Positions 1 through 10,913 of a stretch of DNA of 64,000 bases are shown one piece after another; position 1 is the stretch's first letter; each line of letters begins with the position of its first letter. Source of the DNA: Begonia masoniana (lineage: Eukaryota; Streptophyta; Magnoliopsida; Cucurbitales; Begoniaceae). The DNA is taken from NCBI GenBank assembly GCA_022432975.1, contig CM039515.1, positions 23,206,923 through 23,270,922 of the forward strand, in the 5' to 3' direction. Below the pieces are notes generated by a model. The model worked only from the letters and a program-made list of their open reading frames with translations, did not search any database and had not been told where the DNA came from. The position numbers and the translations under genes are program-made.

Positions 1-69
1 AAGTGTTTATGATTTTAGTAATGTCATTAAGTTAAGATATGCTATGATTATTTTCTTAGGAATCCTAGA

Positions 70-1050
70 ATGGTGAGGGGACAACAGAGAGAAGACAATG
101 TGGATAGTACCACTATTGCTCAGCTAACGGAGTTGGTTATACGCCAATCACGCCAAATCGAGCAGCTTATGACCACTAGGGAAGAGCATGGGAACTCTAG
201 CTCTAATGCAAACCATGATCATGGTGGCGAGCGCTTCCATAGACTTAGACCCCCAACACTTAATGGCCAAGTTTCGGATCCTATTTATGCTGAGGAGTGG
301 ATTCAGAAAATGGAGGACATGTTCAAGTACACCAAGGTTGATGAAGGGGATAGGGTCACTTATGCTGTTTTTCATTTGGAACTGAATGCAAGGCATTGGT
401 GGGACTCAATCCAGAGCACCATTAATGCAGGAGCTATGACTTGGGAAATGTTAGGCTGCCTTCTTTGATAAGTATTTCAATAGGACCGTTCAGGCCAGCA
501 AGAAGAAGGAATTTATGAATTTGCGTCAAACTGGCTCTATGGCGGATTACATATGTAGGTTTGAGGCCTTATCACGGTTTGCTCCCCGAATGGTTGAGGA
601 TGATGAGGACAAGATCCATCAGTTCGTTCAAGGATTGAAGCCGAGTTTGTATATGAGAGTAAAGACTGTAGGGATACATGATATACCATATGATGAAGTG
701 ACGGCTAAGGCCTTGGAACTAGAAGAAGCCGAGATAACAACATATGCACAACGAGAACAGCCAAGGAAGTTCATTAAGGAGGCTCAGCCACCACCACGTC
801 AGAACAAAGGATGGCAACCGCAACAGAACAGAGGATCACAACAACATCAGCAAGGTATAAAGAGACTCTTCAATCCAAATGATGATCAAGGAAAAGGAAA
901 ACGACCATTAGCCCCTCTATGCTCCAACTGCCAGAAGAACCACCATGGCGAGTGCAAGCTACACTCTGGCCGTTGCTACAAATGTGACAAGGTCGGACTT
1001 GTAGTCAGAGACTGCCCTATGCCATCAGAACCCAATCGAGCAAGAATAGC
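70..1050 (+). pseudogene. Element A gag (capsid/nucleocapsid), frameshifted
   Basis: Structural Gag polyprotein that would package element RNA in cytoplasmic particles. The N-terminal part (70-468) has the retrotransposon gag signature (EEWIQKMEDMF, ARHWWDSI). A frameshift near 465 moves the frame to the C-terminal part (515-1069), which continues with the GLKP motif and a Gln-rich linker. Two zinc knuckles follow. The first is CSNCQKNHHGEC. In the second, CYKCDKVGLVVRDC, the expected His is Leu, so metal binding would be impaired. A second shift near 1000-1050 returns to the first frame for the protease. The start at 70 is chosen because it is the first ATG before the conserved domain. Confidence 0.9.
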
Positions 1051-1590
1051 ACCAGAGTCTTTGCTATGATGGAGGACGAAGATGCTGTGTAGCATACAGT
1101 CATAACAGGTACAATTATGGTCTGTGGTATTTCTGCTTACACACTTATAGACACGGGGGCCACCCACTCATTTATAGCAACTCTGTTTGTCTGTAAGCAT
1201 AAGTTAGGATACTTACCAGCTGATAGGCCATATAGTGTCATGTTACCGTTAGGGAAATCCCTACTTTTTGAACGGATAGTGAGGGGTGACATTGTGTCTC
1301 TAGGAGATAAGAAGTTATATGTAGAACTGATTGTAATTGACATGAAGGGATATGAAGTCATATTAGGAATGGATTGGTTATCCAGACACTATGCCACAAT
1401 AAGTTGTAGGTCTGGATTAGTTGAGTTTCGACCCCCAAATGGAGATCGGTATACATTCCAAGCTATCCCAAAAATAAGTAAAATACCAATTATATCCTCT
1501 CTAGAGACTCAACAGTTATTGAAAAGTGGCTGTGAGAGTTATCTAGCTAGTGTAGTTGATGTTTGGGTGACAGATAAAGTAAAGGTATAA
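1051..1590 (+). pseudogene. Element A aspartic protease
   Basis: Retropepsin domain that would cleave the Gag-Pol polyprotein. The catalytic motif DTGATHSF sits at the N-terminal side, and the flap-distal VILGMDWL motif and YATISC follow about 75 residues later, as usual in Tekay elements. In the gag-linked frame there is a stop at 1090-1092 before the domain and another (TAA) at 1588-1590, after which the polymerase continues in the same frame. Active-site residues are intact, but no continuous polyprotein can be made. Confidence 0.9.
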
Positions 1591-2993
1591 GACATTCCTA
1601 TAGTCCGAGAGTTCCCTGAAGCATTCTTAGATGATTTGCCAGGATTACCACCTGATAGAGAAATAGAGTTTGTGATTGATACATATCCCGAGGCACTACC
1701 TGTATCTAAGAATCCTTACCGTATGACACATGTTGAATTAAAGGAATTAAAAGTCCAACTACATGAATTAGTAGACAAAGGATTTATACGCCCTAGTAGT
1801 TCACCCTGGGGTGCACCTTTTTTATTCGTTAAGAAGAAAGATGGTTATCTTAGAATGTGCATTGACTACAGAGAGCTAAACAAGTTGACAGTTAGGAATA
1901 AATATCCTTTACCCCGAATTGATGATTTGTTTGACCAATTACAAGGAGCTAAGGTATTTTCAAAGATTGAATTTCGCTCGGGTTACTACCAACTGAAGGT
2001 TAAGGAGAGTGATATACCAAAGACAGCCTTCAGGACACGCTACGGACACTACGAATTTCTTGTGATGTCGTTTGGACTGACTAATGCGCCTGCAGCCTTT
2101 ATGGACTTGATGAATCGTGTATTTCGTGAGTATTTGGACAAGTTTGTGATTGTGTTTATAGATGATATACTAATATACTCACGTACTGAGACTGACCATG
2201 TAGAACATCTAAGAATGGTTTTGACGACATTAAAACAGCAACAACTTTATGCCAAGTTGTCTAAGTGTGAGTTCTGGCTAGATAAGGTCAACTTTTTAGG
2301 CCATATCATCTCTGCTGAGGGCATATCAGTAGATCTGACCAAGATTCAGGCTGTTAAGGACTGGCCACAGCCAAAGAATGTCAGTGAAGTCCGTAGCTTC
2401 CTTGGTCTGGCAGGTTATTATAGAAAGTTCATTAAGGGATTCTCTATGATAGCTAAGCCTTTAACTAATTTAACAAAGAAGGACACCAAGTACTCTTGGA
2501 CTGAAGCCTGTGAAGAAGGCTTCCAAACACTTAAGCTGAAGTTGACGACAGCCCGCTATTGACTCTACCAACTAAAGAAGGAAGGTTTAGTGTTTACTGT
2601 GATGCATCCAAGGTTGGATTGGGGTGTGTTTTGATGCAAGAAGGAAAGGTCGTGGCGTATGCCTCTAGGCAGCTGAAGAGTTATGAACAGAATTACCCCA
2701 CTCATGATTTAGAGTTAGCCGCAGTTGTTTTTGCACTAAAGATTTGGAGACATTATTTATATGGTCAGCAGTGTGAGGTGTTTTCTGACCATAAGAGCCT
2801 GAAGTACCTATTCACCCAAAAGGAATTAAACATGAGGCAAAGACGTTGGTTAGAATTTGTTAAGGATTATGACTTCGAAATCAAGTATCACCCGGGTAAG
2901 GCTAATGTTGTAGCCGATGCTTTAAGTATAATGTCGACAACAATGCAACCTACGTTAACAACCATGTCTGTACCCTTAAGGTCGGAGGTTTAG
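1591..2993 (+). pseudogene. Element A reverse transcriptase and RNase H
   Basis: Reverse transcriptase (1636-2562) would copy element RNA to cDNA. It shows [12 protein letters not shown], then [14 protein letters not shown], the catalytic FIDDILIY box, and the connection motif [14 protein letters not shown]. The usual SKIDLRSGY is SKIEFRSGY, which replaces the first catalytic Asp by Glu. A small deletion and shift near 2550 ends the frame at a TGA, and RNase H continues in another frame (2559-2993). RNase H keeps DASK, the DLELAAVV glutamate, SDHKSLKY and VADALS, so its catalytic residues are visible. The RT lesion and the shift make it non-functional. Confidence 0.93.
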
Positions 2994-3002
2994 AAATTTA
3001 AA

Positions 3003-4375
3003 TTGGAAATGGTTTCTGAGTTGTCAGCCTTACTTGCCAATGTTACAATTAGACCAACTATTTTGGACAGGATCAAGGAGACACAACAAAAGAATTCGAA
3101 GAAAAATAATAGCATGATGAGTAAGTTGCAGGACGCCTCCTGTGAATTCAGTCTCTCCAATGATGGTATTTTGAAATTTAGGAATCGATGGTACATTCCT
3201 AGTGACAAGGAGTTGCGTGAGTTGATCTTGGCTGAGGCTCACTCATCTTCGTTCTCTATACACCCTGGTAACACCAAGATGTATCGGGATTTAAGGTTAC
3301 ATTATTGGTGGCCAAATATGAAGAGGGATATTGCCAAGTATGTGGAGTTATGTCTTGTATGCCAACAAGTTAAAGCAGAGCACCAACGACCAGGAGGTAC
3401 CCTTCAACCCTTACCGATCCCCGAATGGAAATGGGAAAGCATTGCCATGGATTTTGTTGTTGGACTACCTAAGACAACTAAAGGTCATGACAGCATATGG
3501 GTTGTGGTTGACAGATTGACAAAGTTAGCTCACTTCCTACCCGTGAAGACAACATATATGATGGACCAGCTTGCTGATTTTTATGTATAGGAAATTATTA
3601 GACTGCATGGGATTCCGATATCTATAGTCTCTGAACGTGATCCCAGGTTCACCTCAAGATTTTGGCAGAGCCTTCAGAGCACATTAGGATCAAAGTTATC
3701 CTTCAGCACTGATTTTCACCCTCAAACCGATGGACAATCTGAACGGACAATTCAGATACTCGAGGATATGTTGAGAGCATGTGTGCTAGATTTCCAGACA
3801 TCTTAGAGTCGACATTTGCCCTTAATTGAATTCTCCTACAACAATAGTTACCAGTCCACTATCGGTATGGCACCCTACGAGGCGTTGTATGGTAGGAAAT
3901 GTAGATCACCCTTATACTAGGATGAAGTTGGTGAAGCAAAACCCCTTGGACCCAAGATTTTACAGTAGATGTCAAATAAGATTGACATTATTAGAAGGAG
4001 AATGATGACTGCACAAAGCCGACAGAAGAGTTATGCAAACCAAAGAATGAGAGAACTTGAGTTTGCTGTTGGAGATGAAGTTTTCTTAAAGATTTCACCC
4101 TTTAAGGGAGTTTTAAGATTTGGTAAGAAGGGAAAGATTAATCCGCGATTTATTGGACCATTCCCTGTCTTAGTAAGGATTGGCAGTACAGCTTACAAAC
4201 TACAATTACCTCCATTACTAGAAAAGGTACATAATGTCTTTCATGTCTCAATGTTAAGGAGATGCATACGTGATCCGACACATGTTGTTGAACCAATTGG
4301 AATCGATATCGAGCCGACACTGACGTATGAAGAGAAGCCTGTGAGGATTATAGAATCTGCGGTTAAGACTCTGAG
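3003..4375 (+). pseudogene. Element A integrase, chromodomain lost
   Basis: Integrase that would insert element cDNA into chromosomes. The zinc-binding HHCC module is visible (H in EAHSSSFSIH, then [14 protein letters not shown]), followed by the catalytic core with MDFVVGLP and [11 protein letters not shown]. In-frame stops occur at 3588, 3804, 3918 and 3966. The C-terminal part (3969-4375) has the GDEVFLKISPFKGV and HNVFHVSML motifs. The reading breaks off at 4375, where LTR K begins, so the chromodomain is missing. Many stops compared with element B suggest an older copy. Confidence 0.92.
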
Positions 4376-6366
4376 GTGTCACGACCCTAATTTGTACCCG
4401 TACTATTCCTTTATTTGTTCCCTTTTTTTTTCTTTTTAAAACTTAAAACTTTTAACTTTAACCATACCTAAGGTGAAATCTCAATCGAAATCGAAATCTA
4501 AATTCATTTAGTAAATCATCTGAAACAATCACCAAAACAGTTAAAACTTAAAAACAAATAAAACATTAAAACTATTAAATAATTAAAATTCTTTTTTTTT
4601 TTTTAATATATGGCGACAAGTCGCCCATAAGAGGGGCGACTGCAACAGGCGAGCAGTCGCCTGTTGCGAGTCACCCTGTGGCAACTGATCGCCACAATTG
4701 TGGCGATCAGTCGCCACACTCTCTGGACTCCTCCAGAGAGCTGCGACCAAAAAGGGGCGATTGCCCGCCTCCCAGAGGCGCGCAATCGCCAGGTTCTCTG
4801 GAATTCCTCCAGAGAACCGAGCTCCATTCTCCCCCCTTTTCTTTTCCTCTTCTCTCCAACGCCCTGCACTTCACCTTCTTAACATCACAAAACACACTAC
4901 AACTTCTCCTCAATAATCACTCTTCTATCCAATTATCACCCAAATAAACAACTCAAGGTCATACATGAAAACATACTAAAATTTCATGGAAACGGACTGC
5001 GTGGAACGCCCTAAAACCGTGCACGTCCATACAGTCATAAATCACCTAAAATCCTCAAACATTACTCAAACCAACCCTCAAGACAAACATTAATAATAAA
5101 AGTAGAATTTCCTTAAAACATCTCCAAAACGAACACGTCATCAAAACATTCGAAACGACTCATCTCCAAACCGACGTTCTCTATACAATTTCCAAATATC
5201 AAACTTCTCCACATATCCTAAAATCCCTCACATTTTTAACATTAAAACTAGTTCACATTAATTACCCAAAAAAATCGCTCGGAGCACAACCGTAGTTGTC
5301 GAACCTCGCCAAAACACACCCCGTCGCCACGAGCACCTTCCGTCAACCACCTATTCTTTGTCATCGAGAGGAACTCTCACCTTCACACCTGTCACCTACA
5401 TCATACAACATATACATTAAGCCTAACGCTTAGTAAGGGGATGCACTATATGAATTTAAAATATTTTACTTAACATATGCAGTTTCTACAGTTTCATCAT
5501 ACATAATCATTTCGTTTCGTTTCATCGTTCATATTCATTTCATTTCGTTTCATCGTACATACTTGTAATCCTCTACCAATGGAGGGCGGATTAGTTTCTC
5601 CATCTCTAGACGTTCCACAACTTCATCTGAAGGGTGAACCACTTCCTTCAGATGTTCTAAATTTTCTGGACGTTCCACAATTTACATCTGAAGGGTGAAC
5701 CACTTCCCTCAGACACTTTACATTTTCGTTTAATATCGTTGTCGTTTCTACGTTCAAATCGTGAAAACATATGCTAAAACATTTTCGTACGTTTTCTAAA
5801 ACATGATGCATGAGGAAATCTACGTACAACATATCATCAAGCAATTCACAACGTACATGGACATAGACTATTCTTAACAAACTTCACGAACAACTAATAA
5901 CTAACATCCTAGGCTACCCGACTCATTAAACCTCACAATCAGAAAATCATCATCAAAAACAACAAAACCTAACGTTGACACGATGTAGGGCCTTAAGGGC
6001 TGGAAACCTAGCACCCACTTACCTGGCGTCCGTAGCTAGCCGAGCACCGTCCAAAAGTCGTCTCCACCTAAAGCATTTCACAATTAGAGGCATTAAAATC
6101 ATTCTTAATTAAACGAATTCTAAACTTAAACTAAGTCTCTAGCCAAAGCAATTTCTCCTAAAACTTCTATTTTCTCCATTTAGGCATTTCGTCGAGCACG
6201 TGGTGCTCACAAAATACCAAACTCCATTAATGGAGATTTTACAATCTTCAACAACCAAAAATCTAACCTAAATCCGTCAACAACCGCAATCTCGCATAAC
6301 TATCGTCAATAGTCGTAAATAGATAGTCAAAGGGAACTAATTTAAACATCCTAACGATTTCTAATT
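4376..6366 (-). mobile_element. LTR K (reverse orientation), inserted into element A, truncated
   Basis: Starts on the plus strand with TGTCACGACCCTAAT, the reverse complement of an LTR 3' end like that of D and F (attaggggtgttaca). It holds the same landmarks in the same order as LTR L: hairpin array (4608-4810), CTCTCTGGA hairpin, acceptor-like block (5395-5404), exon-like block (6023-6067), and the tgctcgatgaaatgcc segment (reverse complement near 6190). It stops abruptly at about 6366, where copia sequence begins, so about 300 bp of its promoter end are missing. The flank TGAGG at 4371-4375 would be the left TSD, but no partner is visible. Confidence 0.8.
4608..4810. repeat. Palindrome array in LTR K
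   Basis: GC-rich run of overlapping inverted repeats in an AT-rich setting. It includes a perfect 28-bp palindrome at 4684-4711 (half-site ACTGATCGCCACAA), further GGCGACT/AGTCGCC repeats, and the hairpin CTCTCTGGA/TCCAGAGAG at 4719-4740. The same position in LTRs L, D and F carries related but differently sized arrays. Confidence 0.85.
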
Positions 6367-6919
6367 TTTTTGCCGCGAGATACAACCAGATTATGGTATA
6401 ACAAGTTGTATTAATAGCCTCTGACCGAATTTTTGAGGAAACATCCTCTTCAGCTAGAATGTACTCGAGTCATCTCTGCCAACGGACGATTTATTCATTT
6501 CAACGACTCCGTCCCCTCCCCCGGTTTTGTTGAGGAGTTTTGGTGTCGAGGAATTCATGTGCGATTTCGCGATGTTTACAGAAATCTGCGGAATTAACGA
6601 ATTTTCAAATCTCTTCATGGTCACTTCGGATACGTATGATCTTCATAATAAACCAAGCTTTTCCCATTGGAGACGAGTTGACATGATTTGAAACACTTAA
6701 AGTGGGACTTTTCTTCTTCGAAACTACCCCATGTATAGCGTGGAAAATCATTAAACAGTAACAAATACGTAACGTTTTCCTCCAATACTGTCAACAGCAT
6801 AGGACCCCCCATTAGACCATGTGAAGTTAAGTAAGAAGCGGGTGGTGGGTAGTCTGATGGAACCTGTGACACCGGGGGACACCTTCTCGCTTCCTATTTG
6901 ACATGGTCGACATAATTTC
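6367..6919 (-). pseudogene. Antisense Ty1/copia integrase fragment
   Basis: On the minus strand this reads a degraded copia integrase matching the region 23540-24110 of Sirevirus M. KLCRPCQI is followed by the integrase start SIGGKRYVFVTVDDF, then a heavily mutated stretch with SDH and AHEF and the CYT motif. Stops and shifts are frequent. Its left edge abuts LTR K and its right edge is the assembly gap, so its parent element is unknown. Apparent reading frames that cross the gap here are artefacts. Confidence 0.82.
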
Positions 6920-7019
6920 NNNNNNNNNNNNNNNNNNNNNNNNNNNNNNNNNNNNNNNNNNNNNNNNNNNNNNNNNNNNNNNNNNNNNNNNNNNNNNNNN
7001 NNNNNNNNNNNNNNNNNNN
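6920..7019. other. Assembly gap of 100 Ns
   Basis: Exactly 100 unknown bases, a common placeholder for a gap of unknown size. Antisense copia lies on the left and a sense LTR fragment on the right, so the order and orientation of the flanks are uncertain. Confidence 0.99.
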
Positions 7020-7815
7020 AATTTCCAAACAAAATTTTATTAAATGCCACAATCCCCAATTTTTTTTATAACCCTTCACTATTTTTGCCCTCCTCCCTCT
7101 CCAACGCGATTTCCTTCCTCCAACAGACGATCCTAATTTCCAGTCAATTCTTCTTCCTTCTCGAGGCCCTTTCACGTTTTCTCTTCCCTTGTGTTCTAGG
7201 TAGGTCCCTAACGTTTTAAAAAACCCTTTTGTCTTGATTTTTAGCAGGTAAATTGTTAGGGTTTGTTGGATTTTTCGAAAAATAACCGGGTTATTGTTAG
7301 AAATGTTAGATATTTTGCCGTATTGATGATTATTTAAGCTTATGGTCAACAATAATGGATGTGTTTTAGCCTTTTGTTACAAAAATCGGAAATGCAGGAG
7401 CTTGGGAACCCCCTTAATGGATTTCTAGAATTAGTTGCATAAAGTGCTCGATGAAATGCCCAAGAGGTGTTTATTAGAGTTTTTTTCGCAAATTTTCTTG
7501 ATTTCGGAGTTTGTAAATTCCTCGCAACTTTATTTTGAGTTCGTTTTTAATGCAGGACGCTTGGATTGATTTAGGTGATCAAGCTCGAGATGAGGGCTCG
7601 GTGTGCACAGGCACGCTAGGCTAAGTTCTCGTGATCCTACTGTGGCTTGATTGTGGCCTACACCCTTAAGTCAGAATTGCGTTGAGGATTGTTTGGTGCC
7701 ATTGTTTGTTTAAATTTGCTTTGGTTAGGACTTAAGATTAGTTATTTTATAGGTTTAAGTATTGTGTATGTTTTTGATAGTGATTGTAACGTTTTTGATG
7801 GTATGTTGATTAATT
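7020..7815 (+). mobile_element. Plus-strand LTR fragment related to K/L/D
   Basis: Not coding. It carries the exon-like architecture of the K/L/D LTR group in the plus orientation: a pyrimidine-rich leader, a donor-like ttctag/gtaggt near 7195, gtgctcgatgaaatgcc near 7445, an acceptor-like ttaatgcag near 7555, and a degraded second donor (cgctag/gctaag) near 7615 followed by ggcctacaccc. The 5' end is lost in the gap. The boundary with the copia gag leader near 7815 is approximate. Confidence 0.65.
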
Positions 7816-8643
7816 TAACAAGGTTGGAATCACCATATGGACAATAATGCAGAAAGTATCACATCTCCAAAACCCGAAGAAAATTAGTCCGTAAATGAAG
7901 ATACTTTGGCACACAACAATCAAAGGCTCTCAATGCTATCTTCAATGGCGTTGATCCTATTCAGTTCAGACTCATCTCCACTTGCGAATCAGCAAAAATG
8001 GCATGAGAGATTCTTCAACCACACATATGAAGGAATATCAACTGTAAAGCTGTCCAAGAGTCAAAATGTCTAACTACTATATTTTGAGAATCGAAGATGC
8101 ATGAAGGATGATAGTATTGGTGAGTTCAAATGTTAACTAGTGACATAGCAATGAGAGCGTTTGATCTCGGTGAGATGTTTTCCGAAGAAAAACTTGTAAG
8201 AAAAACTCTACGGTCCTTGCCAGAACGATTTGCCTATAAAGTCACTGCTATAGAAGAAGGCAAAGATGTCTCTAAAATGAAGTTAGAAAAATTGATGGGA
8301 TCTCTTAGAACCTTCGAGATGAATCTTGGAGGAGACACGGAAGCAAAGAAGACAAAAAGAGTTGCTCTCAAAACCGAGGTACAGAACTTCAACAAACATA
8401 ATGAGGATGACTTGGAGGAATCTCTAGCTCTGCTTTCAAAGAATTTTAGCAGAGTTATGAAGAGATTTGGTAGAAATACTCACGGTGTCAAGCACAATGT
8501 CACTAACTTCAAAAATGGTTCTTCAAGCAACAAGAAGCACAGGAAAGAAACTCATGTGTCTGATCAACCATTCAAGAACAAAGGCATTCAGTACAGAGAG
8601 TGTGAAGGTTTCAGGCATATACAAGCAGAATGTGCTAATACCT

Positions 8644-9047
8644 TGTGATGACCCGGATGTGTACGTATGTGTACGACTGCGGGGCAAACCTCGAGTTGCG
8701 GGGCAAACCTCGGGATCTAAGCCGAGTGTAGGCGAATCCCGGACTCGAGTATAGGCGAATCCAGGGTCGTAAAGAGGGGGTCGTCACAATACCACATCGC
8801 TTGGGGAAGTATGTGGAAATGAAACATATGTAATAGATCCCTCCCAACATAGTAAGACGCGTTTTGGAGCACAATTGACAACGGATCCCATAAGAACTCC
8901 GAAGTTAAAAGTGCTTCGGCAAGAGCAATTCCAGGTTGGGTGACCTTCCGGGAAGTTCTCGCCAAACAAAGCCATGAGGGGAGGATATTGGGCTACGGCC
9001 CAATCCCCAGAGCGGACAATATCTTACTGGGAAAAGGGGTCGTTACA
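8644..9047 (+). mobile_element. Solo LTR N: Cassandra-type TRIM carrying 5S rRNA-like sequence
   Basis: A 404-bp unit starting TGTGATGACCC and ending GGGTCGTTACA, flanked by perfect 5-bp TSDs TACCT (8639-8643 and 9048-9052). It contains a clear 5S rRNA-derived segment, which is the defining trait of Cassandra TRIMs. Only one LTR is present, with no PBS/PPT core, so this is a solo LTR left by LTR-LTR recombination. Short internal duplications (gcggggcaaacctcg twice, taggcgaatcc twice) precede the 5S part. Confidence 0.92.
8872..8963 (+). promoter_or_regulatory. 5S rRNA-derived internal pol III promoter in LTR N
   Basis: Closely resembles plant 5S rRNA from CGGATCCCAT through the box A-like part (AAGTTAAAAGTGCTTCGGC, near 8902-8920) to the box C-like part (TTGGGTGACCTTCCGGGAAG, 8936-8955). 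Substitutions are present in box A and the intermediate element. It is not a functional 5S gene, but in Cassandra the retained boxes are thought to act as the element's pol III promoter. Confidence 0.88.
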
Positions 9048-10913
9048 TACCTTGAAGAAAAAGAAGAATTCTCTGAACGCAACTTGGAGTGAGGATGAGT
9101 CAGAGAAGGAAGATGAATTTCAGAGCAACCATGTGGCGCTTGTTGTGAAGACAGAACATGAAGAAAATGGTGGTGTTATACATGGTGTCACAGACAACTT
9201 TTCCAATAGTAGTGATAAAGATGAAGAAGCAGTCACAGAAGAAAATCTTATTGAAGAGTACAAGTTTCTTCATGAGAAATGGACTGAGCTTGTTAAAGTA
9301 AATCAGAATCTACACATCCAGATTAGAAATTTGAAAGATGAGAAGAACAATTTTCAAAATGTTATTGTTGATTTGGAGACCAAACTGAAAACGAGTCAGG
9401 ATAAAGTTAATGATCTAACCAATGAGATAAGTCTCATGAAGAAGAATGTCAAAATGCTAAATTCGGGTTCTTCTAAACTGAATGATATTCTAAACATCAA
9501 CAAATCAAGTGTAAATCGGTCTGGACTGTGATTCAAATGAGAAAGTTCAGTCTCACAAACTGTAGCAGTAAAGGAAAATCACTCTATATTGAAATTCGTA
9601 AGGGAAAGCTCGATGTCACAGCCAGTGTCAACCAAAGGATTTGATTACAATGGAAAGCAAGTTGCAAAACGAACTCCAAGAACTGACAGAAAATCAAATT
9701 CTTGTGACTCCTATCATGTTTCCAGCAGTAAAGGTGTAACGACCCTTACCCGCATCCTAATTTTACCGTATAAATTTTTCATTTTAATTACAGTTTAAGC
9801 GGAACTGACACAAAATCCCTTAGAAAATGGTTGTGTTCAAACCCACAAATTGATAGAAAATGTGCTCGGTGTGTGTGAATGGAAAATGACCGAAATAGGG
9901 GAAAAATATGATAATAAATGCAAGGAATAAATGAGGTGAAGGTGTGTGCTATGGAGTGTGGCCGAACATGAAGGTGAAGAAATGATAAAAGTGAAATAAA
10001 AATATAAGAGATTAAAAGTGTGAAAATGTGTGTGTAAGGTGAAGAAAGGGAGATGAAGATGAAGGAAATAAAATGCAAATAAAATAAATGGTGGAGTGTG
10101 TGAGTTTGATGGCTGAAAATTAAAGGTGAGAGTGTGTGTGGAAGTGTTGCGGAAATGAAAATAATGGAAATACCTTTGGCGGATCCATAGAGCGATCTTA
10201 CGGTTTAAGCTCTCGGATAAACGATTTTTCGAAGAAAATCGACTACCTAGGGCCTAGGTTTTCATCCTCAATCCTAATCCCAATGGAAAAGGTGAGGGAA
10301 AAGATAAGAATTAATCTAGCAACCCAAAGCTAGATTAATAATAGAGGGCTACTCCACTTGGTTCAAAGAACCAAGGAAAAACTCTAAAGGCTACCCACCT
10401 TAAAAGAGAGAAATAGAAATTTTATAAATGAGCAAAAATTGTCATACATGCACCAATGCTATGAATTTATAGAAATCCTAGGGTGGATTAGGGTTTCCAT
10501 AAGGATGAATGAATGGTGGCCCTTGGATGAAAAAAGATGGATGGCCAAGATCAAAGCAAACAAGCACACATCTTAGGGAGGAGATGAATGTCATTCCTAA
10601 AGGGATCAATGGAGGGAATCTTGCCACATCATCAATCCATGTTGCCACTAACTCTTGTACTTGCAAAATCATACCTTTAAATGTGGACTCTTCTTTGGGC
10701 CATAGATTCCTTTGGGCTCCATTTGTTGTAGACTTTTTCCTTGAATATTTGAGTTGAAATTCTTCAACCCATAATCCACCAACATACATCTAACCCTAAC
10801 CACACAATCTAATGCATGAAATGCAATTATAAAATCCTTACAATAAAGGCGAATGTATGCCAAATAAGTTCAACAATAAAAATATCAAAAATAGGGCCCG
10901 GGAAGACAAATTC

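Larger units (their letters stand above)
1..4375 (+). mobile_element. Element A: truncated Ty3/gypsy Tekay-type retrotransposon
   Basis: Internal region of a chromovirus with gag, protease, reverse transcriptase, RNase H and integrase in standard order. Bases 1-69 are untranslated leader; the 5' LTR lies outside the window. The 3' end is lost because another LTR (K) begins with TGTCACGACC at 4376, inside the chromodomain-proximal coding region. Protein motifs and order match the Tekay/Del lineage. Several frameshifts and stops show it is dead. No TSD is recoverable since both ends are missing. Confidence 0.93.
7837..9734 (+). pseudogene. Element M gag
   Basis: Copia Gag. From about 7920 the second frame reads ALNAIFNGVDPIQFRLIST, a conserved segment of the gag domain. 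The next clear block (8130-8643) has VRKTLRSLPERFAYKVTAIE and LMGSLRTFEMNL, typical of Sirevirus Gag. Cassandra LTR N interrupts it at 8644-9047. After N the frame continues with an acidic, coiled-coil-like stretch (about 9053-9530: ENLIEEYKFLHEKWTELVKV, then heptad-like Leu/Asn/Lys). LTR L interrupts again at 9735, and the zinc knuckle CHYCNRPSHIRPRC appears on the other side at about 22867. Stops occur near 7887, 8010 and 8070 among others. Confidence 0.85.

Noticed and set aside
4603..4947. Several overlapping ORFs on both strands in LTR K
   Set aside because: They fall in the palindrome array, where both strands read alike. No domain.
6751..7352. Two minus-strand ORFs spanning the run of Ns
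   Set aside because: Translation across unknown bases is meaningless, and the flanks belong to different elements.
8872..8963. Genuine 5S rRNA gene
   Set aside because: Substitutions in conserved boxes, no tandem 5S repeat, and it sits inside a TSD-bounded LTR typical of Cassandra.
10136..10757. ORFs repeated at 10136-10333/19657-19854, 10509-10757/20030-20278 and in LTR W
   Set aside because: They repeat only because they lie in copies of the same LTR. The W copy does not keep the frames, and they have no recognisable domain.
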